A DNA stretch of 64,000 bases from an uncultured Hyphomicrobiales bacterium. GTDB lineage: Bacteria > Pseudomonadota > Alphaproteobacteria > Rhizobiales > Beijerinckiaceae. Of this stretch, positions 44,798 through 52,553 are shown in pieces. The DNA lies in assembly GCA_903847605.1 (NCBI GenBank), contig CAINED010000049.1, forward strand, positions 62,001-126,000, read 5' to 3'. Within the stretch, counting starts at the first letter, position 1, and every line of letters begins with the position of its first letter. The position numbers and the translations under genes were made by a program. Below the pieces are notes generated by a model. It searched no databases. It was not told the origin of the DNA and worked only from the letters and a program-made list of their open reading frames with translations.

Positions 44798-44892
44798 AAA
44801 AAAAAGAGCCGCACGAAGCGGCTCTGAAAGTGGTAACAGGGAGGCGTCAAACAAAGTGGACAGGAGCCACTCAGATCCCGAAGGATCGGGAT
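44798..44892 (-). ncRNA. candidate trans-acting small RNA, about 95 nt
   Basis: On the minus strand there is a 5' hairpin ATCCCG-ATCCTT-CGGGAT (44892-44875), a second hairpin AGTGG-CTCCTGT-CCACT (44871-44855) whose loop is complementary to Shine-Dalgarno sequences, an unpaired stretch with CCTCCC (about 44842-44837), and a strong terminator AGAGCCGC-TTCGT-GCGGCTCT plus a U-run (44825-44798). Exposed CU-rich loops and this size are typical of alphaproteobacterial trans-encoded RNAs. A CtrA-type box lies 24 bases upstream of the proposed 5' end. The adjacent DUF1192 gene ends 115 bases earlier, so it could instead be a processed 3' UTR. Confidence 0.5.
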
Positions 44893-44915
44893 GATTAATT
44901 TAATACATTGGAAAA

Positions 44916-44931
44916 GTTAATCGACGGTTAA
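44916..44931 (-). promoter_or_regulatory. CtrA-type box TTAA-N7-TTAAC
   Basis: On the minus strand the bases read TTAACCGTCGATTAAC, a full match to the CtrA consensus. AT-rich -10-like sequence (TATTAAAT or TTAATC) follows at 44905-44893. It points toward the candidate small RNA and, further on, rcdA. Confidence 0.55.
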
Positions 44932-45007
44932 AGGAAACCCTTCTCCTGCAATCTTTTCCTGCTATGAGACAAAAAGCTTGTTCCAATCTTTTCCCATGCG
45001 CGACATT

Positions 45008-45214
45008 TCAGGACGGCGATTTGAAGAAGGCGTCGGCCGCCCGCTTCGAGGCGTCCTTGGCTTCCGCAGCCTTGCGCAGACGTTCTATCTCAGATTCGAG
45101 AAGCCCGATGCGCTCGCGCAATTCGTCTGCGGATATCGTGTCGAGCGGCTCGCCGATTTCGTGCGCGAGCTTTTTTTTCGGCGGGGCGAACGGATCATCT
45201 TCGGTTATGGCCAT
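45008..45214 (-). CDS. DUF1192 family small protein
   Basis: 68 residues, beginning MAITEDDPFAPPKKKLAHEIG, then an amphipathic helix ISADELRERIGLLESEIERLR. This is the DUF1192 signature, conserved across alphaproteobacteria with no known function. GGAGAC before ATG 45214 sets the start; the open frame upstream has none. Probably cytoplasmic and helical. Confidence 0.88.
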   Translation of the reverse strand: MAITEDDPFAPPKKKLAHEIGEPLDTISADELRERIGLLESEIERLRKAAEAKDASKRAADAFFKSPS

Positions 45215-45381
45215 GGCTGTCTCCCTTTTATGACAACAAGCTAAATGGCGGCGTAGCCGGCAACAAGGGCGGGGTAGCGATGTCCGTTGCCTGCGCGCTT
45301 GCGGCCGATTGACAGCGGGCAAGGGCGCGCGCGACAAAGGTCAAAATCCTTAGAGAACAAACCATCGGAGGATCGCCGGTC

Positions 45382-46161
45382 ATGGACGGCACATTCGTAT
45401 GCATGGGCGCAACCATGCGTTATCGCCGTTTCGGCAAATCCGGCGGCAAGCCGCTGCTCTATCTGCGTAGCGAGGAATCCCTGCCGGCGGATGCGGGTTT
45501 CGTGGATGGCCTGGCGCGGGATTACGAGGTCATTTTTCCGGATCACCCGGGTTTTGGGGCGTCGGACAATCCCGAGTGGCTGCGCGGGATGACCGACACG
45601 GCCTATTGCTACCTCGATTTTCTCGATCACCTCGGCCTGAACGGCATTCACATCGTCGGCGCTTCCATGGGCGGCTGGATCGGCGCGGAGATTGCCGTGC
45701 GCGATAGCGCGCGCATCGCGTCGCTCAGCCTGATCGCGCCCTATGGCGTGCGCGAAAACGGCCAGACCTATGGCGACGTGTTTCTCTGGACGCCGGAGCA
45801 GAATATCGTCAACCGGTTCGCTGACAGGCAATTCGCGGACAAGTTTCTCGGCGAGGAGCAAACGTCGCGCGTGACGACCGAACTGCTCAAGGACCGCTAC
45901 GCGACCGCGCGGCTTGGCTGGGCCCCGCGTTTTCACAATCCTGAATTGCAGCGCTGGCTGCATCGCATCAACAAGCCCGTTCAGCTCGTCTGGGGCGACG
46001 ACGACAAGATCGCGCCACCCGCAATGGCAAGGGCATGGCAAGCCGGCCTGCCGAAGTCGAAACTGATCACGATTCCGAATTGCGGACACTTGCCGCACAT
46101 GGAGCGCGCCGAAGAGACCCGGGCCGCCGTAACAAAATTCATCGAGGAGACCGGCGCATGA
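45382..46161 (+). CDS. alpha/beta hydrolase
   Basis: 259 residues. The nucleophile elbow is GASMGG with S95, the acid is likely D207/D208 in WGDDDKIAPP and the base is H236 in NCGHLPHME. The oxyanion/cap start DHPGFGASD is typical of meta-cleavage-product hydrolases, haloalkane dehalogenases and esterases. GGAGG before the ATG supports the start. The stop overlaps the start of the luciferase-like oxidoreductase gene by four bases (ATGA), so the two work together, perhaps in degradation of an aromatic or ester compound. Confidence 0.88.
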   Translation: MDGTFVCMGATMRYRRFGKSGGKPLLYLRSEESLPADAGFVDGLARDYEVIFPDHPGFGASDNPEWLRGMTDTAYCYLDFLDHLGLNGIHIVGASMGGWIGAEIAVRDSARIASLSLIAPYGVRENGQTYGDVFLWTPEQNIVNRFADRQFADKFLGEEQTSRVTTELLKDRYATARLGWAPRFHNPELQRWLHRINKPVQLVWGDDDKIAPPAMARAWQAGLPKSKLITIPNCGHLPHMERAEETRAAVTKFIEETGA

Positions 46162-47306
46162 ACTTCCATGCTTTCCATCTGATGCCCTATAGGCACCTCG
46201 ATTTCGACGAGGCGAACAAATACCCGTCTTACTGGGTGGTGCTGCCGAACAAGTTCTACGATCCAAAGAAAGGGTCGAAACTCTATCAGGAGTACATCGA
46301 TCAGCTCGTGTTCGCTGCGAAATGCGGATTCGATGGCATCTGCGTGAACGAACATCATCAGGCCGCCTACAGCATGATGCCAGCGCCGAACCTGATCGCC
46401 ATGTCGCTGATCGAGCGCACACGCGGCATGAAGAACACGATCGCCGTGCTGGGACGCGCGCTGCCGATCGTCAACAATCCCGTGACGATCGCGGAAGAAT
46501 TCGCGATGCTCGACAACCTGTCGGACGGCAGGCTGATCGCGGGTTTCGTGCGCGGCATCGGCTGCGAATATCATTCCTCCACCATCAATCCGATCTACTC
46601 GCATGATCGCTTCCACGAAGCGCATGACATCATCACGCGAGCCTGGACTTCGACGGAACCGTTCAACTACGAAGGCGAGCATTACAATTTCAATTATGTG
46701 AACTGCTGGCCGCGTCCGATGCAGGAGCCGCATCCGCGCATCTGGATTCCGACGCAGGGCTCAACGGAAACGGTGGACTGGGCGGCCGATCCAAAGCGCA
46801 AATATCCGATGATCATGGCCTTCTCGCCGGCCGACGCCGTCGTGCGCTTTCACGAAGTGTATAAGCAGCGTGCGCGCGACTTCGGCTATGAGGCGACAGG
46901 CGACCAGTTGGGATGGTCGACGCCGCTCTATGTCGGCGAGACCGATGAGATTGCGCGTCGCGAGGCTGCGCCGCATATCGAATCCCTGTTCAATAACTTC
47001 TTTCACATTCCCTTCGAGTTCCTGTTCCCGCCGGGGTATACGGGCATCGAATCTTTGCAGCGCATGATGAGCTTCCGCAAGGGCATCGGAACTTCGAAGC
47101 TGCTGCTGGAAGATCTCTTCAATCGCGGCAATTGCATTGTGGGCTCACCGGAAACGGTCGCCAACAAGATTGCCGAGGTTCAGTCGAAGACAGGCTTCAA
47201 GATCATGATTCCCATGATCCAGTTCGGCACCCTGCCCGACGAACTCGTGAAGAAGAGCACGCAGCTTTTCGCTGAAGAAGTGATCCCGAAGATCAGGCAC
47301 CTCTGA
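46158..47306 (+). CDS. LLM-class flavin-dependent oxidoreductase
   Basis: 382 residues of the bacterial-luciferase superfamily. FAAKCGFDGICVNEHHQAAYSM, GRALPIVNNPVTIAEEFAMLDNLSDGRL and GSPETVANKIAEV are typical. It needs reduced FMN (or F420 in some relatives) and O2. No flavin reductase gene is adjacent. It is coupled to the alpha/beta hydrolase gene by an ATGA overlap. The start at 46158 is set by that overlap; the frame is open upstream inside the neighbour. Monooxygenation followed by hydrolysis is a plausible joint pathway, but the substrate is unknown. Confidence 0.9.
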   Translation: MNFHAFHLMPYRHLDFDEANKYPSYWVVLPNKFYDPKKGSKLYQEYIDQLVFAAKCGFDGICVNEHHQAAYSMMPAPNLIAMSLIERTRGMKNTIAVLGRALPIVNNPVTIAEEFAMLDNLSDGRLIAGFVRGIGCEYHSSTINPIYSHDRFHEAHDIITRAWTSTEPFNYEGEHYNFNYVNCWPRPMQEPHPRIWIPTQGSTETVDWAADPKRKYPMIMAFSPADAVVRFHEVYKQRARDFGYEATGDQLGWSTPLYVGETDEIARREAAPHIESLFNNFFHIPFEFLFPPGYTGIESLQRMMSFRKGIGTSKLLLEDLFNRGNCIVGSPETVANKIAEVQSKTGFKIMIPMIQFGTLPDELVKKSTQLFAEEVIPKIRHL

Positions 47307-47375
47307 GGCGCTCACTGTTCCTGAGGGCGGCAATTACGGATGCCGTTTTTTAAGAATATCGCTGGAGGGCGGTAG

Positions 47376-47421
47376 TGTTGTAATATTGACAACATTCCAT
47401 CCTGTTGCTAAATATACAACA
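47376..47421 (+). promoter_or_regulatory. toxin-antitoxin promoter with two operator palindromes
   Basis: Two related 19-bp palindromic sites, TGTTGTAATATTGACAACA (47376-47394) and TGTTGCTAAATATACAACA (47403-47421), are centred 27 bp apart. TTGACA (47386-47391) and TAAATA (47409-47414) are spaced 17 bases, so the sites overlap the -35 and -10. Transcription would begin at or next to the ATG at 47421, making the message leaderless; no ribosome site is present. Confidence 0.6.
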
Positions 47422-47702
47422 TGAAGGCTGTTCTGATCCACAAGCTGCGTCGCCGCATCGGCGACGACCGCTTTGCGGAATTGACGGTTTGGCAGACGCC
47501 CGAGCCTGTGCCGCCAAGCACACATGGTTTCAAATACCGGCTGGCATTCGTGGTCAACGAGGTATGTGTTCTGCGATACGACAACGAGCGTGGAAAGGGC
47601 GACCACAAGCATATTGACGGTATGGAAACGAACTATGCCTTCACCACACTGGATCAGCTGATCGACGATTTCTGGGCCGATGTAGAACGCTATAAGGAGT
47701 AG
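47421..47702 (+). CDS. TumE-family (DUF6516) toxin-like protein
   Basis: 93 residues matching the DUF6516/TumE pattern: AELTVWQTPEPVPPSTHGFKYRL, VLRYDNERGKGDHKHIDG and a C-terminal LDQLIDDFWADVERY. The GKGDHKH segment has conserved histidines and charged residues that may be catalytic. Known relatives are toxins of two-gene modules whose partner is a DNA-binding protein. The partner gene begins two bases after this stop. Toxin activity here is inferred from family and context. Confidence 0.8.
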   Translation: MKAVLIHKLRRRIGDDRFAELTVWQTPEPVPPSTHGFKYRLAFVVNEVCVLRYDNERGKGDHKHIDGMETNYAFTTLDQLIDDFWADVERYKE

Positions 47703-47704
47703 TC

Positions 47705-48049
47705 ATGACGACGATCAACATCGTGGTTGAGACAACTGAAGAGACGAAGCGGCGGATGAAGGCGGCCTTGCGCGGCCAGCAACAGGGGTTCTGGTATTCG
47801 TTCGACACGCGCTCTGATCTGTTGCGGACACTCAACCCCAATCGCTGGGCATTGATCGAAGCATTGACTGGTCAGGGTCCGATGGGCGTGCGCGAACTGG
47901 CTCGGCGCGTGGATCGTGACGTCAAGGGCGTACATACTGACGCGCAAGCTTTGGTGCTATGCGGGCTGATCGAGAAAACCGAGGAGGGTAAACTCAATTT
48001 CCCCTACGATGCGGTTCACGTCGACTTCACGCTGAATGCTGCTGCGTAG
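47705..48049 (+). CDS. HVO_A0114-like DNA-binding protein, probable antitoxin
   Basis: 114 residues. A winged-helix-like region (RWALIEALTGQGPMGVRELARR, DVKGVHTDAQALVLCGLI, EGKLNFPYDAVHVDF) follows a polar N-terminal part. The family pairs with DUF6516 proteins. It is probably the antitoxin and the autorepressor that binds the twin palindromes before the pair. Lies two bases after the toxin gene and converges on purK with six bases between. Confidence 0.8.
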   Translation: MTTINIVVETTEETKRRMKAALRGQQQGFWYSFDTRSDLLRTLNPNRWALIEALTGQGPMGVRELARRVDRDVKGVHTDAQALVLCGLIEKTEEGKLNFPYDAVHVDFTLNAAA

Positions 48050-48055
48050 AAAGAT

Positions 48056-49171
48056 TTACGCGTCGCGCAGCACCCGCGTCACATGGCCCATCTTGCGGCC
48101 TGGGCGCGCCTCGTGCTTGCCGTAGAGATGCAGGCAGGCGCCGCTTTCGCCGAGGATGTCGCGCCAGCGGTTCACATCCTCGCCGATGAGATTGCGCATT
48201 TCGATACGGCCATAGCGATGTGTCGAGCCAAGAGGCCAGCCGCAAATAGCCCGAATATGCTGTTCGAATTGCGATGTCGTCGCGCCGTCGATGGTCCAGT
48301 GACCGGAATTGTGGACGCGCGGCGCGATCTCGTTGACGAGGATGCGTTCGGTCTTGGCGCCGTTAGCGTCGATATCCTCGACGAGAAACAATTCGACGGT
48401 GATGACGCCGATATATTTCAGCGCATCCATGATGCGATGAACGATCTCGATGGCCTGCTGCGCGGCATTGTCGGAGAGATGCGCAGGCACGACCGTCCGC
48501 GACAAAATGTGATGTTCGTGTTCGTTCTCGCAAACATCGAAGGCCGCGAAGGAGCCGTCGACGCTGCGCGCTGCGACGACCGAGAGTTCGCGCACGAAGG
48601 GCACCACACCCTCAAGAATGCAGGAGACCCCGCCGACGCTGCGGAAATCGACAGCGAGGTCGGAGCCCGGCCGGATCATGGTCTGGCCCTTGCCGTCATA
48701 GCCGAACCGGCGCGTCTTCAGGATTGCCGGTCGCCCGATCTGCGCGACAGCGCGCGCCAGCGAACCGGAGTCGTCGACCGGCGCAAATGGGGCAGTTGCA
48801 ATGCCAAGCGCATTGACGAACTGCTTTTCGACAAGACGGTCCTGCGACGTCGCCAGCGCGTTCCAGTCGGGCAGCACAGGGCAGTGTTCCGCAAGGACTT
48901 CGGCGGCGCGGGCAGGGACATTCTCAAATTCGTAGGTGACGACGGAGACCTTGTCTGAAAAAGCCGCCAGCGCGGCTTCGTCGTCATAGGCGGCCAGCGT
49001 ATGCGCAGCGGCCACGTCGAACGCCGGGCCGGGATCGGGCGCGAAGATATGGGATTTGATGCCGAGCCGCGCTGCGGCCATCGCGAGCATGCGGCCGAGC
49101 TGGCCGGAGCCCAAAATGCCGATCATTGCGCCCGGAACGACCGGGGGACGAATGCGCGCGCTGTTCGTCAT
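48056..49171 (-). CDS. purK: 5-(carboxyamino)imidazole ribonucleotide synthase
   Basis: 371-residue ATP-grasp enzyme that makes N5-CAIR from AIR, bicarbonate and ATP in purine synthesis. Signatures: IGILGSGQLGRMLAMAAARLG, TYEFENVPA, KTRRFGYDGKGQ, VELFLVEDI, NEIAPRVHNSGHWTIDGATTSQFEQH. ATG 49171 lies two bases after the purE stop, so the start is set by the operon; the frame is open 20 codons upstream inside purE. Confidence 0.96.
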   Translation of the reverse strand: MTNSARIRPPVVPGAMIGILGSGQLGRMLAMAAARLGIKSHIFAPDPGPAFDVAAAHTLAAYDDEAALAAFSDKVSVVTYEFENVPARAAEVLAEHCPVLPDWNALATSQDRLVEKQFVNALGIATAPFAPVDDSGSLARAVAQIGRPAILKTRRFGYDGKGQTMIRPGSDLAVDFRSVGGVSCILEGVVPFVRELSVVAARSVDGSFAAFDVCENEHEHHILSRTVVPAHLSDNAAQQAIEIVHRIMDALKYIGVITVELFLVEDIDANGAKTERILVNEIAPRVHNSGHWTIDGATTSQFEQHIRAICGWPLGSTHRYGRIEMRNLIGEDVNRWRDILGESGACLHLYGKHEARPGRKMGHVTRVLRDA

Positions 49172-49173
49172 GA

Positions 49174-49674
49174 TCAATGCGCCCCGTCGACCGGTTTCTC
49201 CGCGACGGCGGCAGATTGCGCCGCTCGCCAATCGTCGAGCCGCTTGGCGAGCGAGGAATCGTTGAGGGCGAGCACCGCGGCCGCCAGAAGCGCCGCGTTG
49301 ATGGCGCCGGCGCGGCCGATGGCCAATGTGCCGACGGGAATGCCCGGGGGCATCTGAACGATCGAAAGGAGCGAATCCCGGCCGCCCAGGGCTTTCGACT
49401 CCACCGGTATGCCGAAGACCGGCAGGCTCGTCATCGACGCGGTCATGCCCGGCAGATGGGCCGCGCCGCCAGCGCCCGCGAGGATCACCTGAAAGCCATC
49501 GGCTTTTGCCCCCTTGGCGAAAGTGTAAAGACGTTCTGGCGTGCGATGCGCCGAAACGATGCGGGCATCATAGCCTACGCCAAGCGCGTCCAGAGTTTCG
49601 GCGGCGTGTTTCATCGTCGGCCAGTCCGACTGGCTTCCCATGATGATGGCGACGGGTTTGGCTGACTTTGCCAC
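49174..49674 (-). CDS. purE: N5-carboxyaminoimidazole ribonucleotide mutase
   Basis: 166 residues. It isomerises N5-CAIR to CAIR downstream of Pur[18 protein letters not shown] at the N-terminus, [10 protein letters not shown] with the catalytic His, and [11 protein letters not shown] are diagnostic of class I PurE. It is followed by purK two bases later, the usual purEK operon. Confidence 0.97.
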   Translation of the reverse strand: MAKSAKPVAIIMGSQSDWPTMKHAAETLDALGVGYDARIVSAHRTPERLYTFAKGAKADGFQVILAGAGGAAHLPGMTASMTSLPVFGIPVESKALGGRDSLLSIVQMPPGIPVGTLAIGRAGAINAALLAAAVLALNDSSLAKRLDDWRAAQSAAVAEKPVDGAH

Positions 49675-49757
49675 GATGGCCTCAGGATATCCGGAAAGCC
49701 CGCGGGCTTAGACCAAGCCTCGCAGGACGGCAAGGGAACTTCTCGCGGGACCGGGCA

Positions 49758-49976
49758 TCACGCAATGATATCCGGCGTGATGGCGTCTTCCAGCCTGGAG
49801 ATTCGGTCGCGTAGGGCGAGCTTGCGCTTCTTGAGCCGCTGGATCTGCAACTGATCGACCAGAGTCGCCGCCTGCAGCGCCTCGATGGCCGCGTCGAGGT
49901 CGCGGTGCTCCTCTCTCAGCCGCTCAACTTCCGCGTTGAAAGCGGCAATCTCTTCCTCGGTCAACTGGTTGCGCAT
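49758..49976 (-). CDS. YdcH/DUF465-like small protein
   Basis: 72 residues. A helical hairpin pattern with LREEHRDLDAAIEAL and LQIQRLKKRKLALRDRISRLED is the DUF465 signature. Members are small cytoplasmic proteins of unknown function. It sits upstream of purE in the same direction, as in many alphaproteobacteria, and is divergent from a second DUF465 gene 238 bases away. Confidence 0.85.
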   Translation of the reverse strand: MRNQLTEEEIAAFNAEVERLREEHRDLDAAIEALQAATLVDQLQIQRLKKRKLALRDRISRLEDAITPDIIA

Positions 49977-50214
49977 GACCCTTCACGACAAGCCGCGAGC
50001 TTTGGCCCGCCTCAGCGATCTTCGAGCGCAATATGCGCGGCTGACGCGAGTGGGGCAAGCGCAGCCCGCCCTTTCTTTCGCAGTGCAGCGCGGTTGCGGT
50101 CGAGGTTATACACCGGTCGTTAAATTTGATCTCGAATCCGGCCGTTTTCGCTTCGCCAACTGCAAAAATTGTGTCACATTTTCTCGTCCCGACTGTCAGC
50201 AATGAGGTTGAAGG

Positions 50215-50406
50215 ATGTCCATGGAAAGCCACCTTGCCGCTCTTGAAAAGCGCCGGGAGGCGCTCAAGAAGGAAATCGCCGAGTGCGAGGCGCACCCGTC
50301 GGTCGACGCGCTCAAGATCGCGTCCTTGAAACGGCAAAAACTTCAACTCAAAGACGAAATCCGGAAACTGCGGGATACCGAGCCCCAGCCGCAGTCCGTG
50401 CATTAG
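50215..50406 (+). CDS. DUF465-like small protein
   Basis: 63 residues: HLAALEKRREALKKEIAECE then VDALKIASLKRQKLQLKDEIRKL, the same DUF465 helical-hairpin pattern as the divergent neighbour. Two starts are possible, ATG 50215 (GAGG upstream) and ATG 50221 (AAGG upstream). Function unknown. Confidence 0.85.
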   Translation: MSMESHLAALEKRREALKKEIAECEAHPSVDALKIASLKRQKLQLKDEIRKLRDTEPQPQSVH

Positions 50407-50508
50407 CTTTAGCTTTCCGGCATGTTGCAAGTTCGCCTTCCCCGGCAACGGGCAAGGCGTTTGTCCGGCTATCCCTGATTTTGCCGGACCAGGTCAAAAG
50501 GGGGCTCA

Positions 50509-50859
50509 ATGTCGCCGCTTGCTATTTCTACGCGCACGCGTGTGCGATTTGCACTGGGCGTACTGACGTTTGGAGTTTTTGCCGCAACGCCCGCCCTTGC
50601 CGATCGTATTGACGGCAAGTGGTGCAGCTCGGAAGGCAAGCATGTGGAAATACAGGGCCGGCAGATCACGACTCCCGGCGGCATGAAGATGGAAGGTGAA
50701 TATACCCGCCACTCCTTCCGCTATGTCGTGCCGGCCGCCGAGCCCGATAGCGGTTCCACCATCTACATGGTGCTCCTCAACGAGGAGACGATGGAGGTAC
50801 GGCCGGGCAATCCCGTTGCCAAAGCCGCGATCTGGAAGCGCTGCCAGAACATCAGTTGA
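50509..50859 (+). CDS. small exported protein of unknown function
   Basis: 116 residues. An N-terminal signal peptide (RVRFALGVLTFGVFAATPALA, cleavage near residue 31) is followed by a short mature part of about 85 residues starting DRIDGKWCSSEGKHVEIQG, with one Cys near the start and one near the end (KRCQNIS) that could form a disulfide. Likely periplasmic. I do not recognise a family; similar short exported proteins occur in this order. It converges on cysG. Confidence 0.75.
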   Translation: MSPLAISTRTRVRFALGVLTFGVFAATPALADRIDGKWCSSEGKHVEIQGRQITTPGGMKMEGEYTRHSFRYVVPAAEPDSGSTIYMVLLNEETMEVRPGNPVAKAAIWKRCQNIS

Positions 50860-50866
50860 ATATCGG

Positions 50867-52309
50867 TCAGCCGCGTTCGCGCAGCATTTGTCCGATGATG
50901 GTGAGGGCAGGGCCCTTGATATCGCCAGCCGCCACGAGAGCCGGGAGTGTTGCGACCGTACCCGCAATCTGCCGCTGATCGGGGTGACTGACGCGCTCCA
51001 CAAGTATGGCAGGCGTATCGCCGGGCAGGCCTTCGGCCATTACGCGCGCGCAATATTGTGCGAGGGTGCGCACCCCCATGTAAACGACCGTTGCTGCGTG
51101 AGGGTCGGCCAGCGCTTTCCAGTCGAGATCGTCCGGTACCGCGCCGCCGCGCGCATGGGCAGTGACGAATTGAAGCCGGCGGGCGAGTGTGCGCTCGGTG
51201 AGCGAAAGATTGAGACTCGCCGCGGCGGCCGATGCAGCCGTCACGCCGGGGACAACCGCCACGGAAATACCTGCATTTTGAAGAGCTACGATTTCCTCAT
51301 TGGCGCGGCCGAAGACCATGGGGTCGCCGCCCTTGAGGCGCACGATGTCCTTGCCGTGTTGCGCCAGTTCGATCATCAGCGCGCAGATGTCTTCCTGCGT
51401 GCAGGAGGGCTTGAAGCCACGCTTGCCGACCGAAATTTTCTCTGCTTCGCGGCGGGCGAGATCGAGAACTTCTTGCGAAACGAGATCGTCGAACAGAACC
51501 ACATCGGCCCCCTGCAAGGCCCGCACGGCCCGCAGCGTCAATAATTCGGGGTCTCCTGGCCCCGCGCCGACGAGCAACACCGACCCTGTTTTCGCAAGGC
51601 TTTTGTCGTTACGATCGATATCTCGCGTGATCGCTTCAAAATCGTGTTCGCCCGGCGTTCGTGTGGGCTCGTTCAATGCGAGGCGCGCGAACCTTTCCCA
51701 GACCGTGCGGCGGCTATGCAGGTCGAGTTTCAGCGTTGAAACCTTGCTGCGCCAAGTCTTTGCCGCGGAAGCCCAGCGGCGTAATCCGTCGGGCAGCAGG
51801 GTCTCGATGCGCGCGCGTATGGCCTGCCCGAAAACGGGCGCGCCGCCATCGGTCGAGATCGCGACGACAAGCGGAGACCGCTCGACAATGGCGCCGAACT
51901 GAAAGCTTGACCATAAAGGCTTGTCGATAACGTTGAGATGCGCGCCTGCCGCTTTGGCAGCTTGCTGAAGCGCCGTAGCTTCTTCTTCGTTCTCCGTCTC
52001 GGCGACAACCAGCACGGCCTCCACAAAATCTCCCGGCATCCAGTCACGGCGTAGCGTATTCACGTTCTGCGCTTCGATCGCCTGGGTTTCGATGCGCTGC
52101 ACAAAGTCTTTCGCAATCACATCGACTTGTGCGCCTGTGGCTGCCAGCAGTTCGACCTTCCAAGCCGCCGCCGCGTTGCCGCCCACGATGACGACGCGCT
52201 TGCCGTGCAGCTTGTAGAAAACAGGCAGCGTGGCGAGTTCGCGAAGCCGCGGGGCAACCGGCGCGGGCGTGCGCGAATTCCGGTTATTATCATCGCTGCT
52301 CGCGCTCAA
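50867..52309 (-). CDS. cysG: fused siroheme synthase
   Basis: 480 residues. The N-terminal precorrin-2 dehydrogenase/ferrochelatase part (about 20-215) opens with VVIVGGNAAAAWKVELL, the NAD-binding loop. The C-terminal SAM-dependent uroporphyrinogen III methyltransferase (about 235-475) has VLLVGAGPGDPELLTLRAV, VRLKGGDPMVFGR, VVPGVTAASAAAA and VVYMGV. It makes siroheme for sulfite/nitrite reductases. It is divergent from the rpfF-like gene across 244 bases. Confidence 0.95.
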   Translation of the reverse strand: MSASSDDNNRNSRTPAPVAPRLRELATLPVFYKLHGKRVVIVGGNAAAAWKVELLAATGAQVDVIAKDFVQRIETQAIEAQNVNTLRRDWMPGDFVEAVLVVAETENEEEATALQQAAKAAGAHLNVIDKPLWSSFQFGAIVERSPLVVAISTDGGAPVFGQAIRARIETLLPDGLRRWASAAKTWRSKVSTLKLDLHSRRTVWERFARLALNEPTRTPGEHDFEAITRDIDRNDKSLAKTGSVLLVGAGPGDPELLTLRAVRALQGADVVLFDDLVSQEVLDLARREAEKISVGKRGFKPSCTQEDICALMIELAQHGKDIVRLKGGDPMVFGRANEEIVALQNAGISVAVVPGVTAASAAAASLNLSLTERTLARRLQFVTAHARGGAVPDDLDWKALADPHAATVVYMGVRTLAQYCARVMAEGLPGDTPAILVERVSHPDQRQIAGTVATLPALVAAGDIKGPALTIIGQMLRERG

Positions 52310-52380
52310 TCTTTCACGCCTTCATCGCTGCATTGTAATCCGATTCGCACATGCGCCCGAAGCGACGCAGCGTCAACGCA

Positions 52381-52442
52381 ATATGCGCAAATTGAGCATA
52401 TCGGTTCGAAGGCGTCGCCACATGAGATTTCGTTAAGAAATC
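52381..52442. promoter_or_regulatory. two inverted repeats upstream of the rpfF-like gene
   Basis: ATATGC-N9-GCATAT (52381-52401) and GATTTC-GTTAA-GAAATC (52426-52442) lie in the 244-base divergent region between cysG and the rpfF-like gene, 110-175 bases before the latter. They look like dimeric-regulator sites; which gene they serve is unknown. Confidence 0.4.
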
Positions 52443-52553
52443 GTGAAGGATGTTAACCATTTCAAGCGGAAGTCCGGGAACATGGTTGGTTTTTCGTAAA
52501 CTGCGCTTGCCGATCCGCGCTGCGCCGTTCATGTTCGAATTGGGATAGGTAGT

